DNA of 64,000 nt, from contig NZ_FMAH01000002.1 in the NCBI RefSeq assembly GCF_900094545.1, positions 124,001 through 188,000 on the forward strand, given 5' to 3'. Each line of letters begins with the position of its first letter. Position 1 is the stretch's first letter. The notes under the pieces were generated by a model that did no database searches, was not told the DNA's origin, and saw only the letters and a program-made list of their open reading frames with translations. A program made the position numbers and the translations under genes. This DNA comes from Martinezella miluonensis. Lineage in GTDB: Bacteria; Pseudomonadota; Alphaproteobacteria; Rhizobiales; Rhizobiaceae. Shown here one piece after another: positions 16,358 to 24,463 of this stretch.

Positions 16358-17125
16358 TCAGGATGCAAGCTCGGCTGCAGCCGCAAGCGTGGCGCCGGAA
16401 GCCTCGATTTCGCTGCGGATGATCCGGGCAAGCTCCAGCGAGCCGGGTGTATCACTGTGCACTAGGATCGACCTGGCAGGCATTGCAAGCGTCGTGCCGT
16501 CGATAGCCTCGACGCTACCGTCGGTCAGGAAACGACGTACCCGCGCCCGGACCGCAGCCTCATCCTTGACCAGCGCGCCGGGCACGCCGCGGGCGACGAG
16601 CTTGCCGCCGGCATCATAGGCGCGGTCGGCCAGAAATAGCGCCAGCGTCTTAAGTTTCGCGCGCTTTGCCGCCTTTTCGATTTCGCTGCCGGCCGTCACG
16701 AATATCGCGAGACGTGGATCCACAGTAGAAATCGCATCCATCATCAGATCGGCGAGCACGGCATCACGATCGACCATGTTGCCCATGGCCGCATGAAAGC
16801 TGAAATGTCCAACAGTCATGCCTTCGCTTTTGGCGATCGCGATCAATGCGCCGAGCTGGTAAAGCATCTGCTGTCGAAGTTCGTCCGGCTGGAACGGCAT
16901 CTCGCGCCGGCCGAAACCGGAGCGATCCGGCAGGCCCGGATGCGCGCCGATCCCCACGTGGTATTCCTTCGCGAGACGCACCATGCGCGCCATCGTGTCC
17001 GGATCACCGCCATGAAAACCGCAGGCGATGTTGGCCGACGAAACGATCTTCATCATCGCTTCGTCATCGCACAGCCGATAAGGGCCGAAACCTTCGCCCA
17101 TGTCGGAATTCAGATCGATCTTCAC
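16358..17125 (-). CDS. pxpA: LamB/YcsF family, 5-oxoprolinase subunit A
   Basis: The 255-residue product matches PxpA (LamB/YcsF): it begins with a strand, MKIDLNSDMGEGFGPY, then IVSSANIACGFHGGDP, VGIGAHPGLPDRSGFGRR and the FADR/YD region ALFLADRAYDAGGKLV. In bacteria PxpA works with PxpB and PxpC to hydrolyse 5-oxoproline to glutamate at the cost of ATP. All three are encoded here in a row. The start follows GGAGGAAGCGG. What is unusual is the physical link to accB, accC and a second BCCP-like gene. Confidence 0.92.
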   Translation of the reverse strand: MKIDLNSDMGEGFGPYRLCDDEAMMKIVSSANIACGFHGGDPDTMARMVRLAKEYHVGIGAHPGLPDRSGFGRREMPFQPDELRQQMLYQLGALIAIAKSEGMTVGHFSFHAAMGNMVDRDAVLADLMMDAISTVDPRLAIFVTAGSEIEKAAKRAKLKTLALFLADRAYDAGGKLVARGVPGALVKDEAAVRARVRRFLTDGSVEAIDGTTLAMPARSILVHSDTPGSLELARIIRSEIEASGATLAAAAELAS

Positions 17126-17148
17126 CGCTTCCTCCTTTTCACTTGCCG

Positions 17149-18144
17149 TCAGGTCATCGCCTTCAAAGCACGCTTGACCATTTGCGAGGTCTTCCTGACA
17201 TCCTCAACATAGCGGGCAACAGCCTGTTCAATCGCGCGGGCCTCGGCGTGCGTGGAGCGCACAAATCGCAACCGGCTCCCGATCCGAGCCTGGCCGAGCC
17301 GCCACAGATCGCATTCGATGACACCGGCGATCTTGGGATAGCCGCCCGCAGTGTTGGCATCGCTCATTTGAATGATCGGCTCGCCGCTGGGCGGGACCTG
17401 AATCACGCCGGGCACCACGCCATGGGAGCGCATCTCGACCGTCGCCGTCGGTTTGATCGGTTCGCCGGACAGGCGATAGCCGGTGCGGTCGCTGCTCGAC
17501 GATATCCTCCAGGTCTGGCTCCAGAAAGCCTCGCCATCGGCGGCGAACAGCTCATGTTCGCCAGCGGCTATAGCGCGGATCGGCAGCGCGCCGTCGATGG
17601 GACCCGGGAAGGCATCACGCAGAGCTACAGCCGGCTCGATGACCGCAATGCCGCTTGCCGGCGGGGGAAGCACATCAGAAGGCGTGCCGAATTCAATTCT
17701 ATCGCCCTTGATGAGCGGCCGACCGGCATTCCCGCCAAAGCCGCCGCGCAGGGAAGTGCTACGCGAGCCCATGAGGATCGGGACATCCAGCCCTCCACGA
17801 AACACGATATAGGCGCGGGCCAATCTCGGCGGCTGTCGGAGCTCCAGGATCTGACCCGGCTCGGCGACATGGGTACACCATGGAAACAGTTCCCGACCGT
17901 CGAGCATCGGATGGCCGTCCGTACCCGTGACGCCAAAGACGCCACCGGTCTCGAACCGCAGTTTGAACGGAAAAGTCTGAACCTCTATTGCAGCCGCATC
18001 GTCGTTATTGCCGACGAGGATATTGCCGATCTTCACCGCAAGAGGATCCATCGCGCCACTGGCTGAGACGCCGATATCGCGATAGCCGGGACGGCCGAGA
18101 TCCTGGACGGTGTTGAATGGGCCTGTTTCGACGATCTCGATCAT
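17149..18144 (-). CDS. pxpC: 5-oxoprolinase subunit C / carboxyltransferase subunit (AHS2)
   Basis: This 331-residue protein has the allophanate-hydrolase-subunit-2 fold (KipA/PxpC) that also forms half of the carboxyltransferase domain of urea carboxylase. Motifs include TVQDLGRPGYRDIGVSASGAMD at the N-terminus and GEPIIQMSDANTAGGYPKIAGVI near the C-terminus. The ATG at 18144 overlaps the pxpB stop by 4 bp; the frame is open further upstream but only over pxpB. Next to a biotin carboxylase and BCCP, the urea-carboxylase-like reading becomes as likely as plain 5-oxoprolinase. Confidence 0.92.
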   Translation of the reverse strand: MIEIVETGPFNTVQDLGRPGYRDIGVSASGAMDPLAVKIGNILVGNNDDAAAIEVQTFPFKLRFETGGVFGVTGTDGHPMLDGRELFPWCTHVAEPGQILELRQPPRLARAYIVFRGGLDVPILMGSRSTSLRGGFGGNAGRPLIKGDRIEFGTPSDVLPPPASGIAVIEPAVALRDAFPGPIDGALPIRAIAAGEHELFAADGEAFWSQTWRISSSSDRTGYRLSGEPIKPTATVEMRSHGVVPGVIQVPPSGEPIIQMSDANTAGGYPKIAGVIECDLWRLGQARIGSRLRFVRSTHAEARAIEQAVARYVEDVRKTSQMVKRALKAMT

Positions 18145-18848
18145 AGCTCGATCCTTGCCGGCAGAAAGCGCACGGTATCGCCGGGTGCCATCAGGGCCGG
18201 CGTCGCGGAGGTCGGATCGAACATCTGCAGTTCCGCATGGCCGAGGGAATTCCACCCGTTCGGACCCGTCAGCATCGCAACGCCTGTCTGCATTCCGCCG
18301 ATCGTCACGCTGCCCTTCTCCATCCGCAATGAAGGAACGGTCTTGCGAGGCATGTAGATGCGCGGATCGAGCCCGTGCAGGTAGCCGAAACCGGGGGCAC
18401 TTCCCAATGCAAAGACGCGATAGCTTGCCTCGTGGTGAATGCGCACCACCTCGCGGTCGCTCAATCCGCAAAAGTCGCAGATAGCAGGAAGATCGATTGC
18501 ATAAGCGCCGCCGTAGTGAACGGGGATTTCGATGATTTTCCCCGCCAGGTCGAGGCTTTCAGCATTGTTCCATGCTTCGAGGAGCCGGCCCGCAACGATT
18601 TCAGGATCCTCCGGCGTCTCCTTGAAGATCGCCAGGAGATTGGTCATGCCGGGGATCACTTCCGCGATATCAGCCCAACCCTTTACCCTTTGCGCCAGGG
18701 CCCAAATCCATCGCTGCGCAGGGAGATCGAATTCACCCGGCGCTTCGAGCAGGAAGGATCTAGCCCCGATGCAAGAAACTCGTGCCCGGCCTTTTGTGGC
18801 GGGAACGATTTCGCGCGACGACGCGAGAGTGTTCGATGTTGCAATCAT
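18141..18848 (-). CDS. pxpB: 5-oxoprolinase subunit B / carboxyltransferase subunit (AHS1)
   Basis: The 235-residue product is the KipI/PxpB (allophanate hydrolase subunit 1) partner of PxpC. Typical segments are DIAEVIPGMTNLLAIF, IPVHYGG, LSDREVVRIHHEASYRVFALGSAPGFGYL and the cyclophilin-like end SVTIGGMQTGV...GPNGWNSLGH. It overlaps the degenerate BCCP gene (ATGA) and pxpC (4 bp), so the complex is produced from one coupled message. Confidence 0.92.
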   Translation of the reverse strand: MIATSNTLASSREIVPATKGRARVSCIGARSFLLEAPGEFDLPAQRWIWALAQRVKGWADIAEVIPGMTNLLAIFKETPEDPEIVAGRLLEAWNNAESLDLAGKIIEIPVHYGGAYAIDLPAICDFCGLSDREVVRIHHEASYRVFALGSAPGFGYLHGLDPRIYMPRKTVPSLRMEKGSVTIGGMQTGVAMLTGPNGWNSLGHAELQMFDPTSATPALMAPGDTVRFLPARIEL

Positions 18849-19273
18849 GATATCGGCTCGATTTCGAACAGGGGATCACCAAATCCGGTGAGCGCATCAG
18901 GCTCCACCAATAGCTTGGTCAGCAAGCCGGACCGGCCAGCAAGGATAGGAAGCAGAACAGAATCGATGCGGATGAAGCCGATCACCTCCTCGTCGGCAAC
19001 AGTGCGAGGCAGGCGCTCGGCTCCATCGGAATCCGAAGGGTGCAAAGGATAGAAATGACCTGCCATCGGCGCTTTGACCGTTGTCGCCAGTGTCACGGCT
19101 AAGCCCGGCTGTGCGTTTCCCGTGAGACTGATTTGGGCGCCCGCCTCTTTCGAAACCACGATGCGCAGATTGCCGTCGGGCCTCGAGATTTCCAGACCGT
19201 CCACTCCTGCTGCTGTCAATGCATCAGCTAGGAATACGATGGTCGCTAGATCGGTGAAGTCGATCGCGCTCAT
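18845..19273 (-). CDS. Degenerate biotin carboxyl carrier-like protein without biotin lysine
   Basis: The 142-residue product is built like AccB: an N-terminal helical segment, a linker, and a C-terminal biotinyl/lipoyl domain (VKAPMAGHFYPLHPSD ... FGDPLFEIEP). By eye it aligns with the BCCP encoded at 20661-21101, but the biotin site IEAMKV reads IRIDSV here, so Ser105 stands where the biotinylated lysine should be. It therefore cannot carry biotin and may be a structural or regulatory subunit. The ATG at 19273 overlaps the accC stop as ATGA; an in-frame start 24 bp upstream lies inside accC. It overlaps pxpB by 4 bp. Confidence 0.85.
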   Translation of the reverse strand: MSAIDFTDLATIVFLADALTAAGVDGLEISRPDGNLRIVVSKEAGAQISLTGNAQPGLAVTLATTVKAPMAGHFYPLHPSDSDGAERLPRTVADEEVIGFIRIDSVLLPILAGRSGLLTKLLVEPDALTGFGDPLFEIEPIS

Positions 19274-20661
19274 GCCGCCCTCCGATGCTTGAGCCACTGC
19301 TCCAGGTAGTGGATGTCCGTCCCACCGCGGACGAAGCCTTCGTCGTCGAACAATGCGCGCAGCAATGGCAGGTTGGTGGAAATCCCTTCTATTCGGGTGG
19401 CGGCAAGCGCGTCGCGCATTTCTGCCATCGCTTCCGCACGATTGGGCGCGTGGACGATAAGCTTGGCGATCAGCGAGTCATAATAGGGCGAAACCCGATA
19501 GCCGGCATGGATATGGGTATCGACGCGGATGCCCGGCCCTTCCGGCAGGGCAAGATCGGAGATCGTGCCTGCCGAAGGCAGGAAGCTTTCGGGATCCTCG
19601 GCATTGATACGGCATTCGAACGAGTGGCCGGTACAGATCACATCGCCCTGCGCCGTTTCCAGGGTAAGCCCTTGAGCGACCTGTATCTGTGCCTGAACAA
19701 TATCGATCCCGCTGGTCATCTCGGTGACGGGATGCTCGACCTGCAGGCGTGTGTTCATTTCGATAAAATAGAACGCGCCATTCTGGTAAAGGAACTCGAA
19801 AGTCCCCACACCACGATAGCCGATTTGCCTGCAAGCTTCGACGCAAGCCATACCGACGGGTTCGATCGTTTCTAAGGGAATCCCGGGTGCCGGTGCCTCC
19901 TCGACGACCTTCTGATGCCGGCGCTGCATGGAACAATCGCGATGCCCAAGCCAGATGGCGTTGCCGTGGGTATCGCAGAGCACCTGAATCTCGATATGGC
20001 GTGGATGTTGGAGGAACTTCTCCATGTAGAGCGCTGGGGAACCGAAAGCCTGACGGGCCTCCTCACGCGTCAAAGCGATGGCCTCGTGCAGCTGGCCTGC
20101 CTCGGGAACCACTCGCATCCCTCTTCCGCCTCCGCCGCCTGCGGCCTTTATGATCACGGGATAGCCGATCTCCTGTGCAATGCGTTCGACGGAAGCCGCA
20201 TCATCCGGAAGCGACGTGTCTGGGCCGGGCACACAAGGTACACCGGCGAGAATCATCGCCCGTTTTGCCGCTATCTTGTCGCCCATGGTCGCGATCGAGG
20301 AAGCTTCAGGACCAATGAAAACAAGGCCGGCCTTCTCGACGGCTTCAGAGAAAGCGGCGTTCTCCGCCAGAAACCCGTAGCCGGGATGGATCGCGCCAGC
20401 TCCGCTCAAATGTGCAGCAAGCAAGATCGCATCCTGATTGAGATAACTGCTGGCTGCATTCGAGGGTCCGATGCATAGAAAGCTGTCGGCTGTCTTGCCA
20501 TAGGGCGCCTGCCTGTCCGCTTCGGAGCAGATCGCGACCGTCTTCAGGCCAAGTTCGCGGCAGGCACGCTGAATTCGTGCAGCAATCTCGCCCCGATTGG
20601 CAATCAGAACCGTATCGAAACGCCGTGCCGCCAGGTCTGCCTTGTCGAGAGGTTCCACCAT
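19270..20661 (-). CDS. accC: Biotin carboxylase
   Basis: The 463-residue enzyme carboxylates biotin on BCCP using ATP and bicarbonate. It shows LIANRGEIAARIQRACRELG, HPGYGFLAENAAF, the glycine-rich ATP loop KAAGGGGGRGMRVV, HIEIQVLCDTHGN and the active-site EMNTRLQVEHPVTEM. The length is normal for AccC. The ATG at 20661 forms TGATG with the accB stop; a GTG three bases upstream is an alternative start. As the gene sits with pxpBC rather than accA/accD, it is probably a dedicated paralogue and not the fatty-acid enzyme. Confidence 0.92.
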   Translation of the reverse strand: MVEPLDKADLAARRFDTVLIANRGEIAARIQRACRELGLKTVAICSEADRQAPYGKTADSFLCIGPSNAASSYLNQDAILLAAHLSGAGAIHPGYGFLAENAAFSEAVEKAGLVFIGPEASSIATMGDKIAAKRAMILAGVPCVPGPDTSLPDDAASVERIAQEIGYPVIIKAAGGGGGRGMRVVPEAGQLHEAIALTREEARQAFGSPALYMEKFLQHPRHIEIQVLCDTHGNAIWLGHRDCSMQRRHQKVVEEAPAPGIPLETIEPVGMACVEACRQIGYRGVGTFEFLYQNGAFYFIEMNTRLQVEHPVTEMTSGIDIVQAQIQVAQGLTLETAQGDVICTGHSFECRINAEDPESFLPSAGTISDLALPEGPGIRVDTHIHAGYRVSPYYDSLIAKLIVHAPNRAEAMAEMRDALAATRIEGISTNLPLLRALFDDEGFVRGGTDIHYLEQWLKHRRAA

Positions 20662-21101
20662 CACGCGATCTCCGCGAGCATGTCGCCCGTCTCGACTTCG
20701 CCGCCATCCACTTCGGTAAGGCGCATAATGCGACCGGCCTGCGGCGCGGCGACCTTGTTGAAGACCTTCATCGCTTCGATGATGAAAAGGGTCTGCCCTT
20801 CCTCCACCACATCGCCGATCTTAACGAAAGGTGCCTGCCCCGGCGCCGGTGCGCGATGCAGGACGCCGAAGATCGGCGCCTTTACGGTGACGATCGAAGC
20901 CTGGGTATCTGCCGAGGCGTCGCGACTGCGTTCAGCAGGACTAGTTGGCGACCTCTCGAGCGCTTTCGCCGAAGCGATCGGAGCAGCCTTACCCGGCGTA
21001 CAGAAAATTCGAACTGTAACGTCTTTTTCCGTTACCGTGAGTTCGGTAACGTTCGATCGTCCAACAAAATCGATCAGCGTTTTTATCTTCGACAGGTCCA
21101 T
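20661..21101 (-). CDS. accB: Biotin carboxyl carrier protein
   Basis: This 146-residue BCCP has the N-terminal AccB helix (MDLSKIKTLIDFVGRSNVTE), a Ser/Ala/Pro linker and a C-terminal biotinyl domain with the biotinylation site EAMK (K112). It is the first gene of the accB-accC-BCCP-like-pxpBCA-aminotransferase operon. The start at 21101 gives the canonical AccB N-terminus; an in-frame upstream start at 21140 adds an unlikely extension. Confidence 0.9.
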   Translation of the reverse strand: MDLSKIKTLIDFVGRSNVTELTVTEKDVTVRIFCTPGKAAPIASAKALERSPTSPAERSRDASADTQASIVTVKAPIFGVLHRAPAPGQAPFVKIGDVVEEGQTLFIIEAMKVFNKVAAPQAGRIMRLTEVDGGEVETGDMLAEIA

Positions 21102-21462
21102 GCGAGCACTCGGTATTTCGGAGTACCTCGCGCAATCCAATTCATGACGACTGCGTTTGGCTGACGTTCTCCGTACACGATGACTCTCGCGATGGGGTCA
21201 GAAGAACTTTTGATGACGCAGGTCAGCAGCCGATGGGATAGCTGAGCCCAAAAGGGTCTTGGTCGATTTCTACCGACCAGAATCGGGCTCTTCAATTGCT
21301 GGGCCACCTTCCAGGGCGCGGCGAATTGAAGTTTGATGTCATAGGATCTTCCGCCCCCCGGATTCCGGTGAGCAGCTCGAAAGCGTTCGCGGTTTGCAAC
21401 CTCACCATGCCGGCCCGCGCCGCACGTATCAAACCGTCGATGGTCAATGCGGCAGGCCTCGA
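21102..21462. other. 361-bp gap upstream of accB with structured element
   Basis: No convincing gene is seen. A nested stem-loop lies at 21244-21290: outer arms GAGCCC and GGGCTC, inner arms TGGTCG (21260-21265) and CGACCA (21274-21279). It is inside the presumed promoter/leader of the accB operon. A short 74-codon frame on the minus strand (21083-21307) overlaps the accB start and has no recognisable features, so it is not called. A small inverted repeat GCAGGC/GCCTGC at 21452-21471 flanks the end of the Lrp gene. Confidence 0.5.
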
Positions 21463-21951
21463 TCAGCCTGCGTTGCCGCCATCTGCAAGCGGAACGAACA
21501 GACCGAGCTTCACGTCTCGCAACACCACGTTCGTATGCATGCGCCGGATCTGAGGATTCTCCGCCATGATCACGGCGGCGATGTCGTCATAGTGCTCGAC
21601 ATCCCGAGCGGTGACGATCGCGACGAGGTCGACGGCACCTGTGACATAGTAGACCTGCTGGATATGATCCTGCTTTTCTGCCCAAAGGCGAAACTTGGCA
21701 AGAGCATCGTAGTTGTCCCGCTCGATCTCCATGCCGACGATGAACACCATCGGGGTGCCGGTTGCCTTGCGGTCCACAACCGCGATTTCCGCCCTGATGA
21801 TACCGTCTTCGCGCAGCCGTTTCAGGCGCCGTTGCACAGCGGATGTCGAAAGGCCGACCTCCTCGGCTATCGCCTCGGCAGTGAGCTGACAATTTCGCTG
21901 GACGATATCGAGAATATCGCGATCAAAACGATCCAGATTTTCCATCCGCAT
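21463..21951 (-). CDS. Lrp/AsnC-family regulator
   Basis: The 162-residue protein has an N-terminal HTH (LDRFDRDILDIVQRNCQLTAEAIAEEVGLSTSAVQRRLKRLREDGII) and a C-terminal RAM domain that binds amino acids. It is transcribed away from an amino-acid ABC importer and homocysteine S-methyltransferase operon, so it probably controls that operon in response to a sulphur or other amino acid. The upstream gap contains repeated GCAAA-type boxes. Confidence 0.92.
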   Translation of the reverse strand: MRMENLDRFDRDILDIVQRNCQLTAEAIAEEVGLSTSAVQRRLKRLREDGIIRAEIAVVDRKATGTPMVFIVGMEIERDNYDALAKFRLWAEKQDHIQQVYYVTGAVDLVAIVTARDVEHYDDIAAVIMAENPQIRRMHTNVVLRDVKLGLFVPLADGGNAG

Positions 21952-22007
21952 TCCTCTGACCGGCTGGCGAAATTACGTGACGACATCTCTATTCTATCAT
22001 AAAAGAT

Positions 22008-22097
22008 GCAAATGGAATACATTTTTGCGTTTTTTATGCAAAATAATCTGAAATTGTGCGCAAATTCCGCTCTCCTTCGCGATATTCTCCGCAAATT
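22008..22097. promoter_or_regulatory. Array of GCAAA-type boxes, putative Lrp site cluster
   Basis: The AT-rich gap between the Lrp gene and the importer contains GCAAAT (22008), TTTTGC (22023-22028), GCAAAA (22038-22043), GCAAAT (22060) and GCAAAT (22091). The second and third form an inverted repeat with a 9-bp spacer. Lrp proteins often bind several phased AT-rich sites, which fits this layout. Confidence 0.45.
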
Positions 22098-22117
22098 GTT
22101 TTCTAGTGGAATTGGGT

Positions 22118-22897
22118 ATGACAGAGCTGTCCTCCCAGGCGCTCTGTGTGGAAGATCTTCACAAGAGCTTTGGGTCACATCAGGTTCTCACGGGCGTTTC
22201 AACCACGGCCAATCAAGGGGACGTGATTTCCATCATAGGCTCGTCCGGGTCCGGAAAGAGCACGTTTCTGCGTTGCATAAACCTGCTTGAGATGCCCGAT
22301 CGCGGACGCATCGTTGTCAACGGTGAGGAGGTCGCCCTGAGGCAGGGACGCCAGGGACAGATGCAGCCGAAGAGTTGGCGGCAGATAGAGCGGATGCGCA
22401 GCGGGCTGGGAATGGTGTTCCAGAGCTTCAATCTCTGGGCCCATATGACCGTTCTTGAAAACATCATCGAGGCGCCGGTGCATGTCTTGGGCGTCCCCCG
22501 TCGCGAGGCGATCGAGAAGGCACAGGCTCTTCTTGGCAAGGTCGGTCTCTACGATAAGCGCGATGCCTATCCGGCCTTTCTTTCCGGAGGTCAGCAGCAG
22601 AGAGCAGCGATTGCTCGCGCACTCTGCATCGATCCGGCGGTGATGCTCTTCGACGAGCCGACATCGGCGCTCGATCCTGAGCTGGTCGGCGAAGTGCTCA
22701 AGGTCATCCGAGATCTCGCCGAGGAAGGCCGAACCATGCTGCTGGTCACGCATGAGATGCGCTTTGCCCGCGATGTCTCGAACCACGTTCTCTTCTTGCA
22801 TCAGGGACGCATCGAGGAGGAAGGGCCGCCCGCGCAGGTCTTTGACGCTCCGCTCAGCACTCGCTGCCGTGAATTCACCGGCATGCTGTCGGCCTGA
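22118..22897 (+). CDS. Amino-acid ABC transporter ATPase, HisP-like
   Basis: The 259-residue ATPase shows Walker A GSSGSGKST, the Q-loop FQSFNLWAHMT, signature LSGGQQQR, Walker [15 protein letters not shown] and VTHEMRFA. The insertion between strands (VALRQGRQGQMQPKSWRQIERMR) and FQSFNLWAHMTVLENI resemble HisP/OccP-type ATPases. The start is taken at MTELSSQ (22118); GTG at 22106 is an alternative. It is the first gene of a five-gene plus-strand operon ending in a homocysteine S-methyltransferase. Confidence 0.9.
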   Translation: MTELSSQALCVEDLHKSFGSHQVLTGVSTTANQGDVISIIGSSGSGKSTFLRCINLLEMPDRGRIVVNGEEVALRQGRQGQMQPKSWRQIERMRSGLGMVFQSFNLWAHMTVLENIIEAPVHVLGVPRREAIEKAQALLGKVGLYDKRDAYPAFLSGGQQQRAAIARALCIDPAVMLFDEPTSALDPELVGEVLKVIRDLAEEGRTMLLVTHEMRFARDVSNHVLFLHQGRIEEEGPPAQVFDAPLSTRCREFTGMLSA

Positions 22898-22940
22898 TCC
22901 TCCCTCCATTCACAGACAACAACCCCAGGAGAACCCTTAT

Positions 22941-23714
22941 ATGAGACTGATTTCCACTTTGCTTGCCGGGCTTGCCTTCACGCTCTCTTCCGTGACGGCA
23001 CAGGCAGAAGTTCGTTTCGGCATCATGAACGAATCCTATCCGCCCTTCTTCGCCAAGGACGCTTCCGGCAAGTGGCAAGGTTGGGAAATCGACATGATGA
23101 ATGCCGTTTGCGAGCAGATGAAGGAGAAGTGCTCGATCGTTGAACTCTCCTGGGATGGCCTCATCCCTGCACTTCAGAGCAAGAAGTTCGATGTGATCTG
23201 GTCATCGATGTCGAATACCGCCGAGCGCTCGAAAGTCATCGATTTCACCGACAAATATTACAATACGCCCAGCACGCTGATCGGCCCGAAGGACCAGAAG
23301 CCCGGCGCGACCGCAGACGATGTCAAAGGCAAGACCATCGGCATCCAAGTATCGACCATTCAGTCGGAATACTACAAGAAGTACTTTGCCAAGGTCGCGG
23401 AAGAGAAGACCTACCAGACGCTCGACGAGGCGTTTCAGGATCTTGCCGCTGGTCGCATCGACTATGTCTTTGGTGATTCACTTGCTCTCGATGCCTTCCT
23501 GAAAAGCGATGGCGGCAAGGATTGCTGCGCCAAGATGGGCGACGTGGCCGACGACAGGGAAATCCTCGGAGCGGGCGTTTCCGGCGGCCTTCGCAAGGAA
23601 GACACCGAGCTCAAGGCAAAGCTCAACGCAGCGATCACCGCGGTGCGCGTCAGCGGCAAATACGACGAAATCAGCAAGAAGTACTTCGATTTCGATATTT
23701 ACGGCGCCAAGTAA
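22941..23714 (+). CDS. Amino-acid ABC transporter binding protein
   Basis: The 257-residue SBP_bac_3 protein has a signal peptide (MRLISTLLAGLAFTLSSVTAQA) and the mature start EVRFGIMNESYPPFFAKDASGKWQGWEIDMMNAVCEQMK, close to lysine/arginine/ornithine and opine binding proteins. WSSMSNTAERSKVIDFTDKYY is the usual hinge segment. CAGGAGAA lies upstream of the ATG. It follows the ATPase gene by 43 bp and precedes the two permeases. Confidence 0.92.
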   Translation: MRLISTLLAGLAFTLSSVTAQAEVRFGIMNESYPPFFAKDASGKWQGWEIDMMNAVCEQMKEKCSIVELSWDGLIPALQSKKFDVIWSSMSNTAERSKVIDFTDKYYNTPSTLIGPKDQKPGATADDVKGKTIGIQVSTIQSEYYKKYFAKVAEEKTYQTLDEAFQDLAAGRIDYVFGDSLALDAFLKSDGGKDCCAKMGDVADDREILGAGVSGGLRKEDTELKAKLNAAITAVRVSGKYDEISKKYFDFDIYGAK

Positions 23715-23726
23715 GAAATCGCGACG

Positions 23727-24452
23727 ATGGCGATCTCCCAACAAGGCATTCTGGACCTGCTCTCCCCCTATCCGCCGGGATGGGGTGGAGTGCTCTTGAC
23801 CGGAGCCGCCTCCACGGTCGCCATCTCCGCCGGCGCTTTTCTGATAGGTCTTCTGCTTGGTACGGGCGGTGCACTGGGCAAGCTTTCCGGCATTAGGCCG
23901 CTCAGCCTTCTGCTCGAACTCTACACCACCGCGATCCGCGCCATCCCTGAGTTGATCCTGATCGTCGGGCTCTATTATGCGGGGACGGATGGCCTCAATC
24001 GGCTCCTTGCCGCGCTCAATCTGCCGGCGTTCGAATTGAACGGCTTTGCGGTCGCAGTCGCCGTGCTCGGTTTCGTTCAGGGCGCTTATATGACGGAAGT
24101 GCTGCGCGGCGCGATCCTTGCGATCCCGATTGGCCAGATCGAGGCGGCAAAGGCTTTCGGCATGGGGCCGCGTCTGCGTTTCCGCCGCATCATCCTTCCC
24201 GCCCTGTTGCCAAACGCCCTACCGGGCCTCGCCAATCTATGGATGTCGGTCACCAAGGACAGCGCTCTTGTCGCCGTCGTCGGCTATCAGGAACTGGCTC
24301 TCGCCACGCGTCTCGCCGGCGCGAGCACGAAGCATTACTTCATCTTTTTCCTGGCATCCGCCCTCATCTATCTCGCTCTCACACTCGTCTCTAATGCCAT
24401 GTTTAATCTGGTCGAGCGTCGGGTACGGCGCGGCCAACCGAAGCCGGCGTGA
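23727..24452 (+). CDS. Amino-acid ABC transporter permease, HisQ-like
   Basis: This 241-residue inner-membrane permease has GAASTVAISAGAFLIGLLLGT, the TTAIRAIPELILIVGLYY segment and the EAA loop GQIEAAKAFGMGPRLRFRRIILPALLPNALPGL. It is of the HisQ/OccQ type and starts 12 bp after the binding-protein stop. It pairs with the following permease to form the membrane channel. Confidence 0.92.
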   Translation: MAISQQGILDLLSPYPPGWGGVLLTGAASTVAISAGAFLIGLLLGTGGALGKLSGIRPLSLLLELYTTAIRAIPELILIVGLYYAGTDGLNRLLAALNLPAFELNGFAVAVAVLGFVQGAYMTEVLRGAILAIPIGQIEAAKAFGMGPRLRFRRIILPALLPNALPGLANLWMSVTKDSALVAVVGYQELALATRLAGASTKHYFIFFLASALIYLALTLVSNAMFNLVERRVRRGQPKPA

Positions 24453-24463
24453 GGAGTGTTGGC

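Noticed and set aside
21083..21307. A 74-codon minus-strand frame before accB
   Set aside because: It overlaps the accB start, has no motif and covers the structured leader.
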